A stretch of 64,000 nucleotides of DNA from Methylobacterium sp. Leaf465 (GCF_001424705.1 NZ_LMRA01000008.1:17285-81284), one strand, 5' to 3'; shown: positions 43,748-51,823, numbered from the stretch's first letter. The notes: generated from the letters alone by a model not told the origin. Translations and numbers: made by a program.

Positions 43748-44251
43748 CTACTGGATCACCACGTCCTTGAAGAGGACCGCCTCCGCCCGGGCCGGGTGGA
43801 TGGCGACGTTGACCCGGCGCAGCAATTCCTCGCGCAGGCGGTAGATGCCGGCCGACCCGGCGAGGTCGCTCGCACGCAGTTCGCGCAGGTAGACCTGGAA
43901 GGCGTCCTCGATGCGCGGCATCAGGGGCTTCACCTCGCCCTCGACCTTGGCGTCCTTGAGCTCGATCGCGACCTTGATCTTGGCGAAGCGCGTCCGGTCC
44001 TGGCCCGGCTCGCTGGCGAGATTGACCATCATCTCGCGGACATCGAGGAACACGACCGGCTTCTTCACCTCGGCGGCCGCTTCGGCGTGGCCGTCGCCAG
44101 CCTTTTTCTTCAGGAAGACGAAACCGCCGCCACCCACCAGCGCCAGCACCACCGCGCCGATGATGATGAGCTTCTTCTTGCCGCCTTTCGGGGCCTCGCC
44201 CTCCGCGCCCTCCTCACCCTCGGCGGTGGCCTTCTTCGGCTTCTTGGCCAT
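43748..44251 (-). CDS. fliL: Flagellar basal body-associated protein FliL
   Basis: Single-pass inner-membrane protein around the stator ring, 167 residues. Lys/Glu-rich N-terminus, one membrane helix (about 27-47, KLIIIGAVVLALVGGGGFVFL), and a periplasmic stomatin-like domain with FLDVREMMVNLAS and RREELL-type sequence (RLREELLRRVNVAI) at the C-terminus. First gene of the leftward fliL-fliM-DUF6468-motE block. The intergenic region to flgF carries CtrA- and ftr-like elements. Confidence 0.93.
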   Translation of the reverse strand: MAKKPKKATAEGEEGAEGEAPKGGKKKLIIIGAVVLALVGGGGFVFLKKKAGDGHAEAAAEVKKPVVFLDVREMMVNLASEPGQDRTRFAKIKVAIELKDAKVEGEVKPLMPRIEDAFQVYLRELRASDLAGSAGIYRLREELLRRVNVAIHPARAEAVLFKDVVIQ

Positions 44252-44350
44252 CGCTGGACCTCGGGACTGCGCGGTGGGGCGAGTGGGACCCGCTCGTCGA
44301 CATCGACACCCTCGGATGTCGACCCTCGCAGAGGTATCGGGCCAGCAAGG

Positions 44351-44365
44351 TTAACGCGTCGTTAA
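44351..44365 (-). promoter_or_regulatory. CtrA-type box between fliL and flgF
   Basis: TTAA-CGCGTCG-TTAA, a full match, 100 bases before the fliL start. In Caulobacter the fliL operon is a class II promoter activated by CtrA, which is why it is assigned to fliL here; it could act on either gene. Confidence 0.72.
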
Positions 44366-44367
44366 GG

Positions 44368-44382
44368 CGGCAAAAGCTGCCG
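44368..44382. promoter_or_regulatory. ftr-like palindrome between fliL and flgF
   Basis: CGGCA-AAAGC-TGCCG, two bases from the CtrA-type box. A second near-copy CGGCA-GGCGC-TGCCT is at 44409-44423. It is 100 bases upstream of the sigma-54 type promoter of flgF, a normal distance for an enhancer. Confidence 0.68.
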
Positions 44383-44481
44383 GGTCGGACTTGCCGCGCG
44401 GTCGGACACGGCAGGCGCTGCCTGGTCGTCGATATCTGTTTAAGATATTGACGATGTTCATAGAATACGGATTTCCTAAGC

Positions 44482-44497
44482 TGGCACGGCCCATGCG
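44482..44497 (+). promoter_or_regulatory. Sigma-54 type promoter of flgF
   Basis: TGGCACGGCCCATGCG: GG and GC separated by exactly 10 bases, with the full -24 half TGGCACG. 40 bases before the flgF start. Confidence 0.72.
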
Positions 44498-44536
44498 GAT
44501 GTTGGGACATCGTCGCTCGTCGGGGCTGAGAGTGTC

Positions 44537-45277
44537 ATGCAGAACGCATTGTTCGTGGGGGTTTCGAGCCAGGTCGCGCTCCAGCGCGAGCTGGACGTCA
44601 TCGCCAACAACATGGCCAACATCTCCACCAACGGCTTCAAGGGGCGCAACAGCCGGTTCCAGGAATACCTGATGCCGGTGGCGAGCGCGGATTCCTTTCA
44701 GAGGCCGGACCGCCGCGTCTCCTACGTGATCGACCAGGGCACCGCCCTGGACCTCGCCCAAGGACCCATCGAGCAGACCGGCAATCCCCTCCACGTGGCG
44801 GTGCGCGGCGAGGCCTTCCTGGTGGTGCGCACCCCGAATGGCGATCGCTACACCCGCAACGGCGCGTTCGAGACCGACGCCCAGGGGACGCTGGTCACCA
44901 GCGACGGGTACCCGGTGCAAGGCGAGGCGGGGCCGATCCAGATCGGCCAGCAGGAGACCGGCGTGTCGATCGGCCCGGACGGCACGGTCTCGACCAACCT
45001 CGGCATCCGCGGCCGCGTCCGCCTCGTCACCTTCGCCAATCCCCAGGCGCTGACCAACGAGGGCGCGAATCTCTATGCCTCCGCGGCACAGCCCCAGGCC
45101 GCCGGCCTCGCCGGCCGGGTGGAGGCCGGCGCCCTGGAGCGCTCGAACGTGAAGCCCGTCATCGAGATGACCCGGCTCATGGACGTGAACCGCACCTACA
45201 CCATGGTCTCGGGCGTGATCTCGCGCCTCGACGATCTGCGCGGCACGGCGATCCGCCGTCTCGCCGACGTCGCGTAA
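44537..45277 (+). CDS. flgF: Flagellar basal-body rod protein FlgF
   Basis: Proximal rod protein, 246 residues. N-terminal SSQVALQRELDVIANNMANISTNGFK with the rod motif, the central VAVRGEAFLVVRTPNGDRYTRNGAF domain and the C-terminal SNVKPVIEMTRLMDVNRTYTMVS helix. First gene of the rightward flgF-flgG-flgA-flgH operon, with a sigma-54 promoter and ftr-like element upstream. 12 bases separate it from flgG. Confidence 0.95.
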   Translation: MQNALFVGVSSQVALQRELDVIANNMANISTNGFKGRNSRFQEYLMPVASADSFQRPDRRVSYVIDQGTALDLAQGPIEQTGNPLHVAVRGEAFLVVRTPNGDRYTRNGAFETDAQGTLVTSDGYPVQGEAGPIQIGQQETGVSIGPDGTVSTNLGIRGRVRLVTFANPQALTNEGANLYASAAQPQAAGLAGRVEAGALERSNVKPVIEMTRLMDVNRTYTMVSGVISRLDDLRGTAIRRLADVA

Positions 45278-45289
45278 GGATCTCAGCAG

Positions 45290-46081
45290 ATGCGCGCCCT
45301 CTACGCCGCCGCCACCGGCATGGCGGCCCAGGAACTCAACGTCCAGGTCATCTCGAACAACATCGCGAACCTGCGCACCACCGGCTACAAGCGCCAGCAG
45401 CCGCATTTCCAGGATCTGCTCTACCAGAACCTGCGCCGGGCGGGCTCCTCGACCTCCGACCAGAACACGCAGCTGCCCGCAGGCCTCGCCATCGGCTCGG
45501 GCGTGAAGACGACGTCGACCGCCCGGGTGATGTCGCAGGGGACGCTGACGAGCACCGAGAAGGAATACGACGTCGCCATTCGCGGCGAAGGCCTGTTCCG
45601 GGTGACGCTGCCGGACGGGCGCACGGCCTACACCCGCGACGGTTCGTTCGACCTCTCGGCCCAGGGGCAGCTCGTCACCCGCGACGGCTACCTCGTCGAT
45701 CCCGGGGTGACGGTGCCGAACAACGCCACGTCGGTGACGATCAGCGCCCAGGGAGCGGTCCAGGCCACCGTGCCAGGGCAGACCGCGCCGCAGGCCTTGG
45801 GCCAGTTCCAGCTCGCCCGCTTCGTCAACAAGGTCGGCCTCGAATCGATCGGCGACAACCTGTTCATCGAGACCGCCGGGTCCGGTCCGGCGATCAACGG
45901 TCTGCCGGGCTCGGAAGGGTTCGGCAACCTGCAGCAGAGCTATCTCGAGGAGGCGAACGTCAACGCCGTCACCGAGATCTCGTCGCTGATCGCGGCACAG
46001 CGCGCCTACGAGATGAACTCGAAGGTGGTGACCGCCGCCGACCAGATGCTCTCGACCACCTCCCAGATGTTCCGCAGCTGA
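45290..46081 (+). CDS. flgG: Flagellar distal rod protein FlgG
   Basis: Distal rod protein, 263 residues, the standard length. N-terminal MRALYAAATGMAAQELNVQV, VISNNIANLRTTGYKR rod motif, IAIRGEGLFRVTLPDGRTAY-like central domain (here VAIRGEGLFRVTL) and the C-terminal EEANVNAVTEISSLIAAQRAYEMNSKVV. Followed closely by flgA. Confidence 0.96.
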   Translation: MRALYAAATGMAAQELNVQVISNNIANLRTTGYKRQQPHFQDLLYQNLRRAGSSTSDQNTQLPAGLAIGSGVKTTSTARVMSQGTLTSTEKEYDVAIRGEGLFRVTLPDGRTAYTRDGSFDLSAQGQLVTRDGYLVDPGVTVPNNATSVTISAQGAVQATVPGQTAPQALGQFQLARFVNKVGLESIGDNLFIETAGSGPAINGLPGSEGFGNLQQSYLEEANVNAVTEISSLIAAQRAYEMNSKVVTAADQMLSTTSQMFRS

Positions 46082-46095
46082 TCGAGGTCCTGACC

Positions 46096-47160
46096 ATGCA
46101 TGCGCTCAGACAGATCCCCCCCCGCCGCCCGATCAGGGTCTCGACCCTGAGCGTCGCCATCGTGGGCCGAACCCTGCTGGCCGTCCTGGCCTTCTCGTTC
46201 CTCACCTTCCAGGTCCTGGCCCAGGAGGCCCGCCCCGCCGGGGCAAGCCTGCGCTTGCGCGGCGACGTCACCGCCCGCGGCGACGTCCTCACCCTCGGCG
46301 ACCTCGTCGAGGGGGCCTCTGCGGAGACGGCGCAGCGTCCGCTGTTCCGGGCGCCGGCCCTTGGCGCCACCGGCACGATCCAGGCGCGTCGCATCGCCGA
46401 TGCGGTGGCCGGTCTCGGGCTCGGCCCGGTGGAGACCGGCGGCCGGGTCCAGGTCTCGGTCCAGCGCGCCGCCCGCCGGGTGACGCAGCCGGAGATCGAG
46501 GCCGCCCTGAAGCGCGCCCTGGAATCCGGCTACGGCGTCGATCCGCGCAACCTCGCCATTCGCCTCGATGGCGAGTCCCCGACCCTTCTGGCGCCCCTGG
46601 ACCTGAACGGTCAGGCCGTCGCCCTCGACCTCAGCTACGATCCGCGCTCGCGCCGGATCGCCGGCCTGATCACCCTGGGCGAGCGTCAGGCATCCCTCCG
46701 GGTCTCGGGCCAGGTCATGGAGATCCGGGAGGTCGCCGTCCTGGGGCGCAGCCTCAATCGCGGCGAGACGATCAACGCGGCCGACCTGACCCTCGAGCGC
46801 CGTCCGCGCGAAGCGACACCGTCGGACGCGCAGGGGTCCCTCGGCGATCTCGCCGGACAGGTGGCGCAGCGCAGCCTCGGTGCCGGTGCGATCCTGCGCT
46901 CGGGCGACCTCGCGCCGCCCGACCTCGTGGCCCGGGGTGAGGCCGTCACGATCCTCTTCGATTCCCCCGGTCTCAATCTTTCCCTCCGGGGACTGGCCAA
47001 CGAGGGTGGCCGCCTCGGCGCCATGATCACGGTCACCAACCCGGTCTCGAAGAAGATCCTGTCCGCCACCGTGATCGGACCCGGCCGCGTTTCCGTCGGT
47101 CCCGCGCCCCTGGTGCGCCAGGCCAGCGCCGCCCTCGACGGTCCCGCGCTTCAGCGCTGA
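46096..47160 (+). CDS. flgA: Flagellar P-ring assembly chaperone FlgA
   Basis: Periplasmic chaperone for P-ring (FlgI) assembly, 354 residues, with an N-terminal signal (LLAVLAFSFLTFQVLAQ, cleavage near 43). The C-terminal SAF-type domain is visible: LGRSLNRGETINAADLTLERRP, VAQRSLGAGAILRSGDLAPPDLV, GEAVTILFDSPGLNLSLRGLA and the terminal VSKKILSATVIGPGRVSVG. E. coli FlgA is shorter (about 220); extended forms are usual in alphaproteobacteria. flgI itself is 3 kb downstream. Confidence 0.92.
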   Translation: MHALRQIPPRRPIRVSTLSVAIVGRTLLAVLAFSFLTFQVLAQEARPAGASLRLRGDVTARGDVLTLGDLVEGASAETAQRPLFRAPALGATGTIQARRIADAVAGLGLGPVETGGRVQVSVQRAARRVTQPEIEAALKRALESGYGVDPRNLAIRLDGESPTLLAPLDLNGQAVALDLSYDPRSRRIAGLITLGERQASLRVSGQVMEIREVAVLGRSLNRGETINAADLTLERRPREATPSDAQGSLGDLAGQVAQRSLGAGAILRSGDLAPPDLVARGEAVTILFDSPGLNLSLRGLANEGGRLGAMITVTNPVSKKILSATVIGPGRVSVGPAPLVRQASAALDGPALQR

Positions 47161-47207
47161 GCCGCCCCGTCCGCGTCCCCTTTCGGTTTGCCAAAGGTTC
47201 GGTCCCA

Positions 47208-47954
47208 ATGACCCACCGCGTCTCTCCAGCCCTCGCCGTCGCGCTCCTCTGCACGACCCTCGGCGCCTGCAACACTGCGGACCGACTGTCCCAGATCGGT
47301 GCGACGCCAGCCCTCTCGGCCATCGAGGACCCGACCGCCCAGGCCGGCTACAAACCGGTGCGCCTGCCGATGCCGGAGGTCCAGCCGGTCTCGTACGCTC
47401 CGAACTCCCTGTGGCGGACAGGCTCGCGCGCCTTCTTCAAGGACCAGCGGGCCGCCCGAATCGGCGACCTCGTCACCGTGAAGGTCAATGTCACCGATAA
47501 GGCGAACCTGAACAACGAGACCAAGCGCTCGCGCTCGAACGCCGAGGGTTTCGGCCTGCCCAACGCCTTCGGCCTGGAGAGCAGCAAGGGGGTGACGGCG
47601 GCCGGGATCAGCCCCGACAAGCTCATCAACGCCACTTCGACCACATCGAGCGACGGTGCCGGTTCGGTTCAGCGCAACGAGACCGTCACCACCAGCGTCG
47701 CGGCCATCGTCACGCAGGTCCTGCCCAATGGAAACCTCGTGGTGGAGGGCAAGCAGGAGATCCGCATCAACTTCGAGGTCCGCGAACTCATCGTCGCGGG
47801 CGTGGTCCGGCCCGAGGACATCGAGTCCGACAACACCATCGATTCGAGCAAGATCGCCCAGGCCCGGATCGCCTATGGCGGACGCGGCCAGATCACCGAT
47901 GTGCAGCAGCCGCGCTACGGTCAGCAGCTGGTCGACGTGCTCCTGCCGTTCTGA
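47208..47954 (+). CDS. flgH: Flagellar L-ring lipoprotein FlgH
   Basis: Outer-membrane L-ring protein, 248 residues. Lipoprotein signal with lipobox LGAC at 18-21 (lipidated Cys21). Mature motifs: SLWRTGSRAFFKDQRAARIGDLVTVKVNVTDKANL, TTSVAAIVTQVLPNGNLVVEGKQEIRINFE and the C-terminal GGRGQITDVQQPRYGQQLVDVLLPF. Last gene of the flgF-G-A-H run; converges on dksA. Confidence 0.95.
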   Translation: MTHRVSPALAVALLCTTLGACNTADRLSQIGATPALSAIEDPTAQAGYKPVRLPMPEVQPVSYAPNSLWRTGSRAFFKDQRAARIGDLVTVKVNVTDKANLNNETKRSRSNAEGFGLPNAFGLESSKGVTAAGISPDKLINATSTTSSDGAGSVQRNETVTTSVAAIVTQVLPNGNLVVEGKQEIRINFEVRELIVAGVVRPEDIESDNTIDSSKIAQARIAYGGRGQITDVQQPRYGQQLVDVLLPF

Positions 47955-48023
47955 GCCCCGCCGGAGCCTGTTCGTCCCTCTCCGAGAACGGCTTGGATCG
48001 CGGTCCGCCCGCGACCAGCCCGC

Positions 48024-48443
48024 TCAGTCGTCCCGGTAGACGCGCTCGCGTCGCTCGTGACGCTCCTGCGCCTCGAGCGACAGCGTCGCGATGGGGCGGG
48101 CATCCAGGCGCTTCAGCGAGATCGGCTCGCCGGTCTCCTCGCAATAGCCGTAGGAACCGTCCTCCAGCCGCGCTAGGGCGGCGTCGATCTTGCCGGTGAG
48201 CTTGCGTTGCCGGTCCCGCGCTCGCAACTCGATGGCCCGGTCCGTCTCGGACGAGGCACGATCCGCCAAATCGGGATGATTTTCGTTCTCGGTCTGTAAT
48301 GCGACCAGCGTATCTTGGGCCTCACGTAGAATATCGGACTTCCAGCCGAGCAGTTTGCGACGGAAATACTCCCGCTGCCGATCATTCATGAACGGCTCGC
48401 TCTCACTCGGTACGTACCCGTCCTCAATCGTGACCTTCGCCAT
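48024..48443 (-). CDS. dksA: DksA-type transcription factor, reduced zinc finger
   Basis: 139-residue RNA polymerase secondary-channel regulator that, with ppGpp, adjusts rRNA and stress transcription. The coiled coil is followed by the acidic tip HPDLADRAS (Asp58 and Asp61, equivalents of the E. coli pair). The C4 zinc finger of E. coli DksA is reduced: only Cys101 of YCEETGEP remains and the other three positions are Thr, Ser and Ala, as in several alphaproteobacterial DksA. Starts MAKVTIEDGYVPSESE. Convergent with flgH. Confidence 0.88.
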   Translation of the reverse strand: MAKVTIEDGYVPSESEPFMNDRQREYFRRKLLGWKSDILREAQDTLVALQTENENHPDLADRASSETDRAIELRARDRQRKLTGKIDAALARLEDGSYGYCEETGEPISLKRLDARPIATLSLEAQERHERRERVYRDD

Positions 48444-49028
48444 TCGCGCCTCTTGCAGCCGGTCCGCGGCGATCGTTTTGCGTGGCTATAATGCAGGGTG
48501 CAGGCCACGACAACGCATCGTGGTTACCGCATACCGCAATCCTCTCGGATGTTTTGCGCGCTGCGGCAAACACGCAACGGCTGCAAACACGCCACCGGAG
48601 GCTGTGCGTTGCAACAGCGGCTGCGCTTTGTCACCTAGAATCTGTCCTGCGTTAAAATGCAGGTCTCCGTGGCGAGGGATCAGGAGCTGACCTGCACCCG
48701 CCGACAGGCCGGGGCGGTCCGGCGGAGAACGCGGGCGACGCCGTCCCGTCGGGGTCGCAGGGGCGCATGCGCAAAGCTATTGCTGGCTCCTCTCGTTCTC
48801 AAGGCCAGAAAGGTGTCCTCAAGGAAACGATAATTTCCGGTGCTACCAAGCAATTCTATCCTAAGACACTGCAGGTAAACAGAGAAATTGAAGTAGAATC
48901 CCAGGGGAACTGGCCTCGGTGGGTGTGGTTCTCCCATGGCGACGCTTGCGGGACCCTTCCGGTTTCTCGGCCCTGACTCCGCTGGTGATCGCATCCTTTT
49001 CCACCGTCACGACTTCGGAGATCGCCCC
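48444..49028. other. Intergenic region dksA to DUF892 gene
   Basis: 585 bases between divergent genes, noticeably richer in A and T than the flanks (for example 48830-48900). It contains an EcfG-type GGAAC-N17-GTT motif near its end and a TATAAT at 48487-48492 without a matching -35. The small frames present are not credible. Confidence 0.5.
48906..48930 (+). promoter_or_regulatory. EcfG-type general stress promoter
   Basis: GGAAC, 17 bases, GTT, the consensus of the PhyR-EcfG general stress sigma factor of alphaproteobacteria. About 98 bases before the start of the DUF892 gene, a family often under such control. Confidence 0.55.
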
Positions 49029-49571
49029 ATGGCAGCCAAGGCCAAAACCCTGCACGACGCGTTCTACGAGACCCTCAAGGACGTCTACTACGCCGAGAAG
49101 CAATCCGTCCGAGCCCTGAAGAAGTCGGCCAAGGCGGCCGAGCACGCGGAGCTTCGCAGCGCGTTCGAGACTCACGCGGAGGAGAGTGCCGAGCAGGTGG
49201 AGCGGCTCCAGCAGGTCTTCGAGATCATTGGCAAGCCGGCCCGCGCCAAGACCTGCGAGGCGATGCAGGGCATTACCTCCGAGATGGAGGAGGATCTCGA
49301 GGATTTCGGCGATAGCCCAGCCGCCGATGCGGTGCTGGCTGCCTGTGCCCAGGCCGTCGAGCATTACGAGATCGCCCGCTACGGCACCCTGAAGACCTGG
49401 GCACGCCAGCTTGGCTACGAGGATGCCGCCAAGCTCCTGGAACAGACCCTCGAGGAGGAGAAGAAGACCGACGCCCTGCTGAGCCAGATCGCCGAGCGGA
49501 TCAACACCGAGGGCAGCGAAGTTGCCGCCGGATCGGACGACACGCCGCGCGCCAAGAAGACGAAGGCCTGA
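49029..49571 (+). CDS. Ferritin-like DUF892 (YciE/YciF) protein
   Basis: 180-residue four-helix protein of the DUF892 group: AKTLHDAFYETLKDVYYAEKQ, KSAKAAEHAELRSAFETHAEESAEQVERLQQVF, EHYEIARYGTLKTWARQLG, LLEQTLEEEKKTDALLSQIAE. Glu and His residues sit on the helices as in di-iron ferritin-like proteins. These proteins are induced by stress in several bacteria; activity is not established. GGAG precedes ATG 49029. Not obviously flagellar despite its neighbours. Confidence 0.9.
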   Translation: MAAKAKTLHDAFYETLKDVYYAEKQSVRALKKSAKAAEHAELRSAFETHAEESAEQVERLQQVFEIIGKPARAKTCEAMQGITSEMEEDLEDFGDSPAADAVLAACAQAVEHYEIARYGTLKTWARQLGYEDAAKLLEQTLEEEKKTDALLSQIAERINTEGSEVAAGSDDTPRAKKTKA

Positions 49572-49593
49572 GGTCGGCTCCGGCCCCCGCGCC

Positions 49594-50019
49594 TCAGGCG
49601 GCGCGGGCGGCGGACAGCTTGGCGAGTTCGACCGCGGCCCGCAACTCGATCTCGGCGATCAATCCGTCGAGACGGGGGTCGCCGCTGGTGCCGCTGCGCT
49701 CCGACAGGCGGGCCCCGATGGCCTGTAGATCGCGCGTCGAGACGCGGCCCATGATCAGGGAGGCTTTCAGCCGGTCGAGCCCATCGAGCAGGTCGTTGCC
49801 GCGCTGGGCCGACCGGCGCCGGCGCTCCTCCGGCGTATCGGTGTTGCTCTGAAGCGTGAGGATGGCATCGAGACCAGCGAGCGATGCCGCGGCGGTGGCG
49901 CCCGGCCCGCCCGCGTTCGTTGCCGGGCTGGCGACGGCGAAGGCGGGCGCGCCTTCGCTCCGGCGCGGTGCCGCGCTCGGGCCGGTGCTGGCAGTGACGA
50001 AGCGGGTGTCGACGCGCAT
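49594..50019 (-). CDS. fliX: Flagellar assembly regulator FliX
   Basis: 141-residue FliX family protein. In Caulobacter FliX links assembly of the basal body to activity of the sigma-54 activator FlbD. Segments AGLDAILTLQSNTDTPEERRRRSAQRGNDLLDGLD and LDGLIAEIELRAAVELAKLS match the family. Divergent from flgI exactly as in Caulobacter, with shared CtrA- and ftr-like elements between. flbD is not in the window. Confidence 0.9.
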   Translation of the reverse strand: MRVDTRFVTASTGPSAAPRRSEGAPAFAVASPATNAGGPGATAAASLAGLDAILTLQSNTDTPEERRRRSAQRGNDLLDGLDRLKASLIMGRVSTRDLQAIGARLSERSGTSGDPRLDGLIAEIELRAAVELAKLSAARAA

Positions 50020-50078
50020 GAGGTGAGACCGATCGGGGCGATGGTCCGCCCGGCGTCGGCAGAATCCGGCAAGCGTGG

Positions 50079-50093
50079 TTAACCGGTCGTAAA
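50079..50093. promoter_or_regulatory. CtrA-like box between fliX and flgI
   Basis: TTAA-CCGGTCG-TAAA, one half perfect and one with a shifted match. It is 60 bases from the fliX start and 5 bases from the ftr-like palindrome, the same arrangement as before flgF. Confidence 0.5.
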
Positions 50094-50098
50094 TGACC

Positions 50099-50113
50099 CG
50101 GCAGAACGTGCCG
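50099..50113. promoter_or_regulatory. ftr-like palindrome between fliX and flgI
   Basis: CGGCA-GAACG-TGCCG, embedded in CCCGGCAGAACGTGCCGGG. It lies 95 bases upstream of a sigma-54 type promoter for flgI. Two further CGGCA half-sites are at 50057-50071. Confidence 0.68.
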
Positions 50114-50207
50114 GGTCGGCATGAAGCGTCCGGGACCTTTGCCCAGCCGGCGCCGGTATCGCCAGAGAATATCGTTCAAAAACAACGCTTTGGCACAAGC
50201 GTTCGGT

Positions 50208-50223
50208 TGGCATGGTCCTGGCA
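50208..50223 (+). promoter_or_regulatory. Sigma-54 type promoter of flgI
   Basis: TGGCATGGTCCTGGCA: TGG and GC separated by 10 bases, 35 bases before the flgI start. A second near-match with a good -24 half (TGGCACAAGCGTTCGG, 50191) lacks GC at -12. Confidence 0.58.
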
Positions 50224-50257
50224 GACTGGACAGGACCTTCCCGTCGCAAAGTGCGCC

Positions 50258-51400
50258 ATGACCGACACTCCGAACGGCCCCACCCGAATCCGGCGCTTCG
50301 CCCTTTGCCTTCTGGCAGGGTGGGCGATGCTGGTCGGCCAGGCGGTCCCCGCCCTCGCCCTGTCGCGGGTCAAGGATCTCGCCAGCGTGGAGGGCGTGCG
50401 CCAGAATCAGCTCGTGGGCTACGGCATCGTGGTCGGGCTCAACGGCACCGGCGACACCCTGAACAACATCCCGTTCACGAAGCAGTCCCTCCAGGCGATG
50501 CTGGAGCGCCTCGGCGTGAACACCCGCGGAGCCACCATGCGCACGCAGAACCTCGCGGCCGTGATGGTGACCGCGAGCCTGCCGCCCTTCGCCACCCAGG
50601 GCAACCGCATCGACATCACTGTTTCCTCCCTCGGCGACGCCAAGTCCCTCCAGGGCGGCACGCTTCTAGTCACGCCGTTGCTGGGCGCCGACGGCGAGGT
50701 CTACGCCCTGGCGCAGGGCTCGGTGGCCATCGCGGGCTTCTCGGCCGAAGGCGACGCCGCCAAGATCACCCGCGGCGTTCCCACGAACGGGCGGGTGCCG
50801 AACGGCGCGATGATCGAGCGCGAGATGGCGTTCAAGATGAACGACATGCGCTCGCTGCGCCTGTCCCTGCGCAATCCCGACTTCACCACCTCGAAGCGCA
50901 TCGCCGCCGCGATCAACGACTTCATGGGCGCCGATACCGCCGAACCCACCGATCCAGCCACGGTGACCCTGCAGATCCCTGCCCGCTACACCGGCAACAT
51001 GATCCGGCTCGTGACCGAGATCGAGCAGCTGAAGGTCGAACCCGACCAGACCGCCCGGGTCGTCGTCGACGAGCGTTCGGGCATCATCGTGATGGGCCGC
51101 GACGTGCGGGTCTCCACCGTGGCGATCGCGCAGGGCAACCTCACCGTCACCATCACCGAGCAGCCGCAGGTGAGCCAGCCGGCTCCCCTCTCCAACGGCA
51201 CCACCACGGTGGTGCCGCGCACCGGCGTCAAGGTCGACACGGGCGACGGCAACAAGCTCGCCCTGGTCAAGGAGGGTGTGACCCTGCGCGAACTCGTCGA
51301 CGGCCTCAACGCCCTGGGCGTCGGCCCTCGCGACCTCATCTCGATCCTGCAGGCGATCAAGGCCGCGGGCGCCCTCCAGGCCGATATCGAGGTGATGTGA
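50258..51400 (+). CDS. flgI: Flagellar P-ring protein FlgI
   Basis: Periplasmic P-ring subunit, 380 residues. Signal sequence to about residue 35 (FALCLLAGWAMLVGQAVPALA), then SRVKDLASVEGVRQNQLVGYGIVVGLNGTGDTLNNIPFT, which is highly conserved, and C-terminal LVKEGVTLRELVDGLNALGVGPRDLISILQAIKAAGALQADIEVM. ATG 50258 fits the signal peptide; further upstream in frame is not conserved. Followed by flgJ-like and flgN-like genes. Confidence 0.96.
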   Translation: MTDTPNGPTRIRRFALCLLAGWAMLVGQAVPALALSRVKDLASVEGVRQNQLVGYGIVVGLNGTGDTLNNIPFTKQSLQAMLERLGVNTRGATMRTQNLAAVMVTASLPPFATQGNRIDITVSSLGDAKSLQGGTLLVTPLLGADGEVYALAQGSVAIAGFSAEGDAAKITRGVPTNGRVPNGAMIEREMAFKMNDMRSLRLSLRNPDFTTSKRIAAAINDFMGADTAEPTDPATVTLQIPARYTGNMIRLVTEIEQLKVEPDQTARVVVDERSGIIVMGRDVRVSTVAIAQGNLTVTITEQPQVSQPAPLSNGTTTVVPRTGVKVDTGDGNKLALVKEGVTLRELVDGLNALGVGPRDLISILQAIKAAGALQADIEVM

Positions 51401-51445
51401 TGCCTCTCGCCGCCCTCTCCCAACTCCAGCCGGAGACCTGAACCC

Positions 51446-51823
51446 ATGCTGTTCGCGCCCCTCGCCGCCAGTGCCGCCCTCGGGGTCGGCAAGGCCATCG
51501 TCGGCGACATCGCCAAGACCGTTCAGAGCGCGGTCGGCGGGAGCGCCGGTAGCACCGCGAAGTCGGCCGCCGAGGCCAAGGCCAAGAAGGCCTCGACCGA
51601 CTTCGAATCGATGTTCCTGGAGCAGTCCCTCGACCGCCTGTCGCAATCCGAGGGCACCGACGGTCCGCTCGGCGACAACGGCACTGGGGGTGGCGTCTAC
51701 CGGTCGATGCTCACCAAGGAATACGCCGGCCAGATCGTGAAGAGCGGCGGCGTCGGTATCGCCGACCAGGTGTTCCGCGAGATGATGAAAATGCAGGAGG
51801 GTGCCGGTGCAAAGGTCAGCTGA
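51446..51823 (+). CDS. flgJ: Rod-binding protein, FlgJ N-terminal domain only
   Basis: 125 residues corresponding to the rod-capping half of FlgJ; motif STDFESMFLEQSLDRLSQSEG and the C-terminal GGVYRSMLTKEYAGQIVKSGGVGIADQVFREMM are typical. The muramidase half found in enteric FlgJ is missing, as in other alphaproteobacteria, where a separate lytic transglycosylase acts. The end overlaps the downstream FlgN-like gene by 17 bases. Confidence 0.9.
   Translation: MLFAPLAASAALGVGKAIVGDIAKTVQSAVGGSAGSTAKSAAEAKAKKASTDFESMFLEQSLDRLSQSEGTDGPLGDNGTGGGVYRSMLTKEYAGQIVKSGGVGIADQVFREMMKMQEGAGAKVS

Noticed and set aside
48487..48492. TATAAT in the dksA upstream region
   Set aside because: No -35 element at 16-18 bases on either side, so it was not called a promoter.
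48767..48976. 69-codon frame before the DUF892 gene
   Set aside because: No ribosome binding site or family similarity, and it runs through the EcfG-type promoter.
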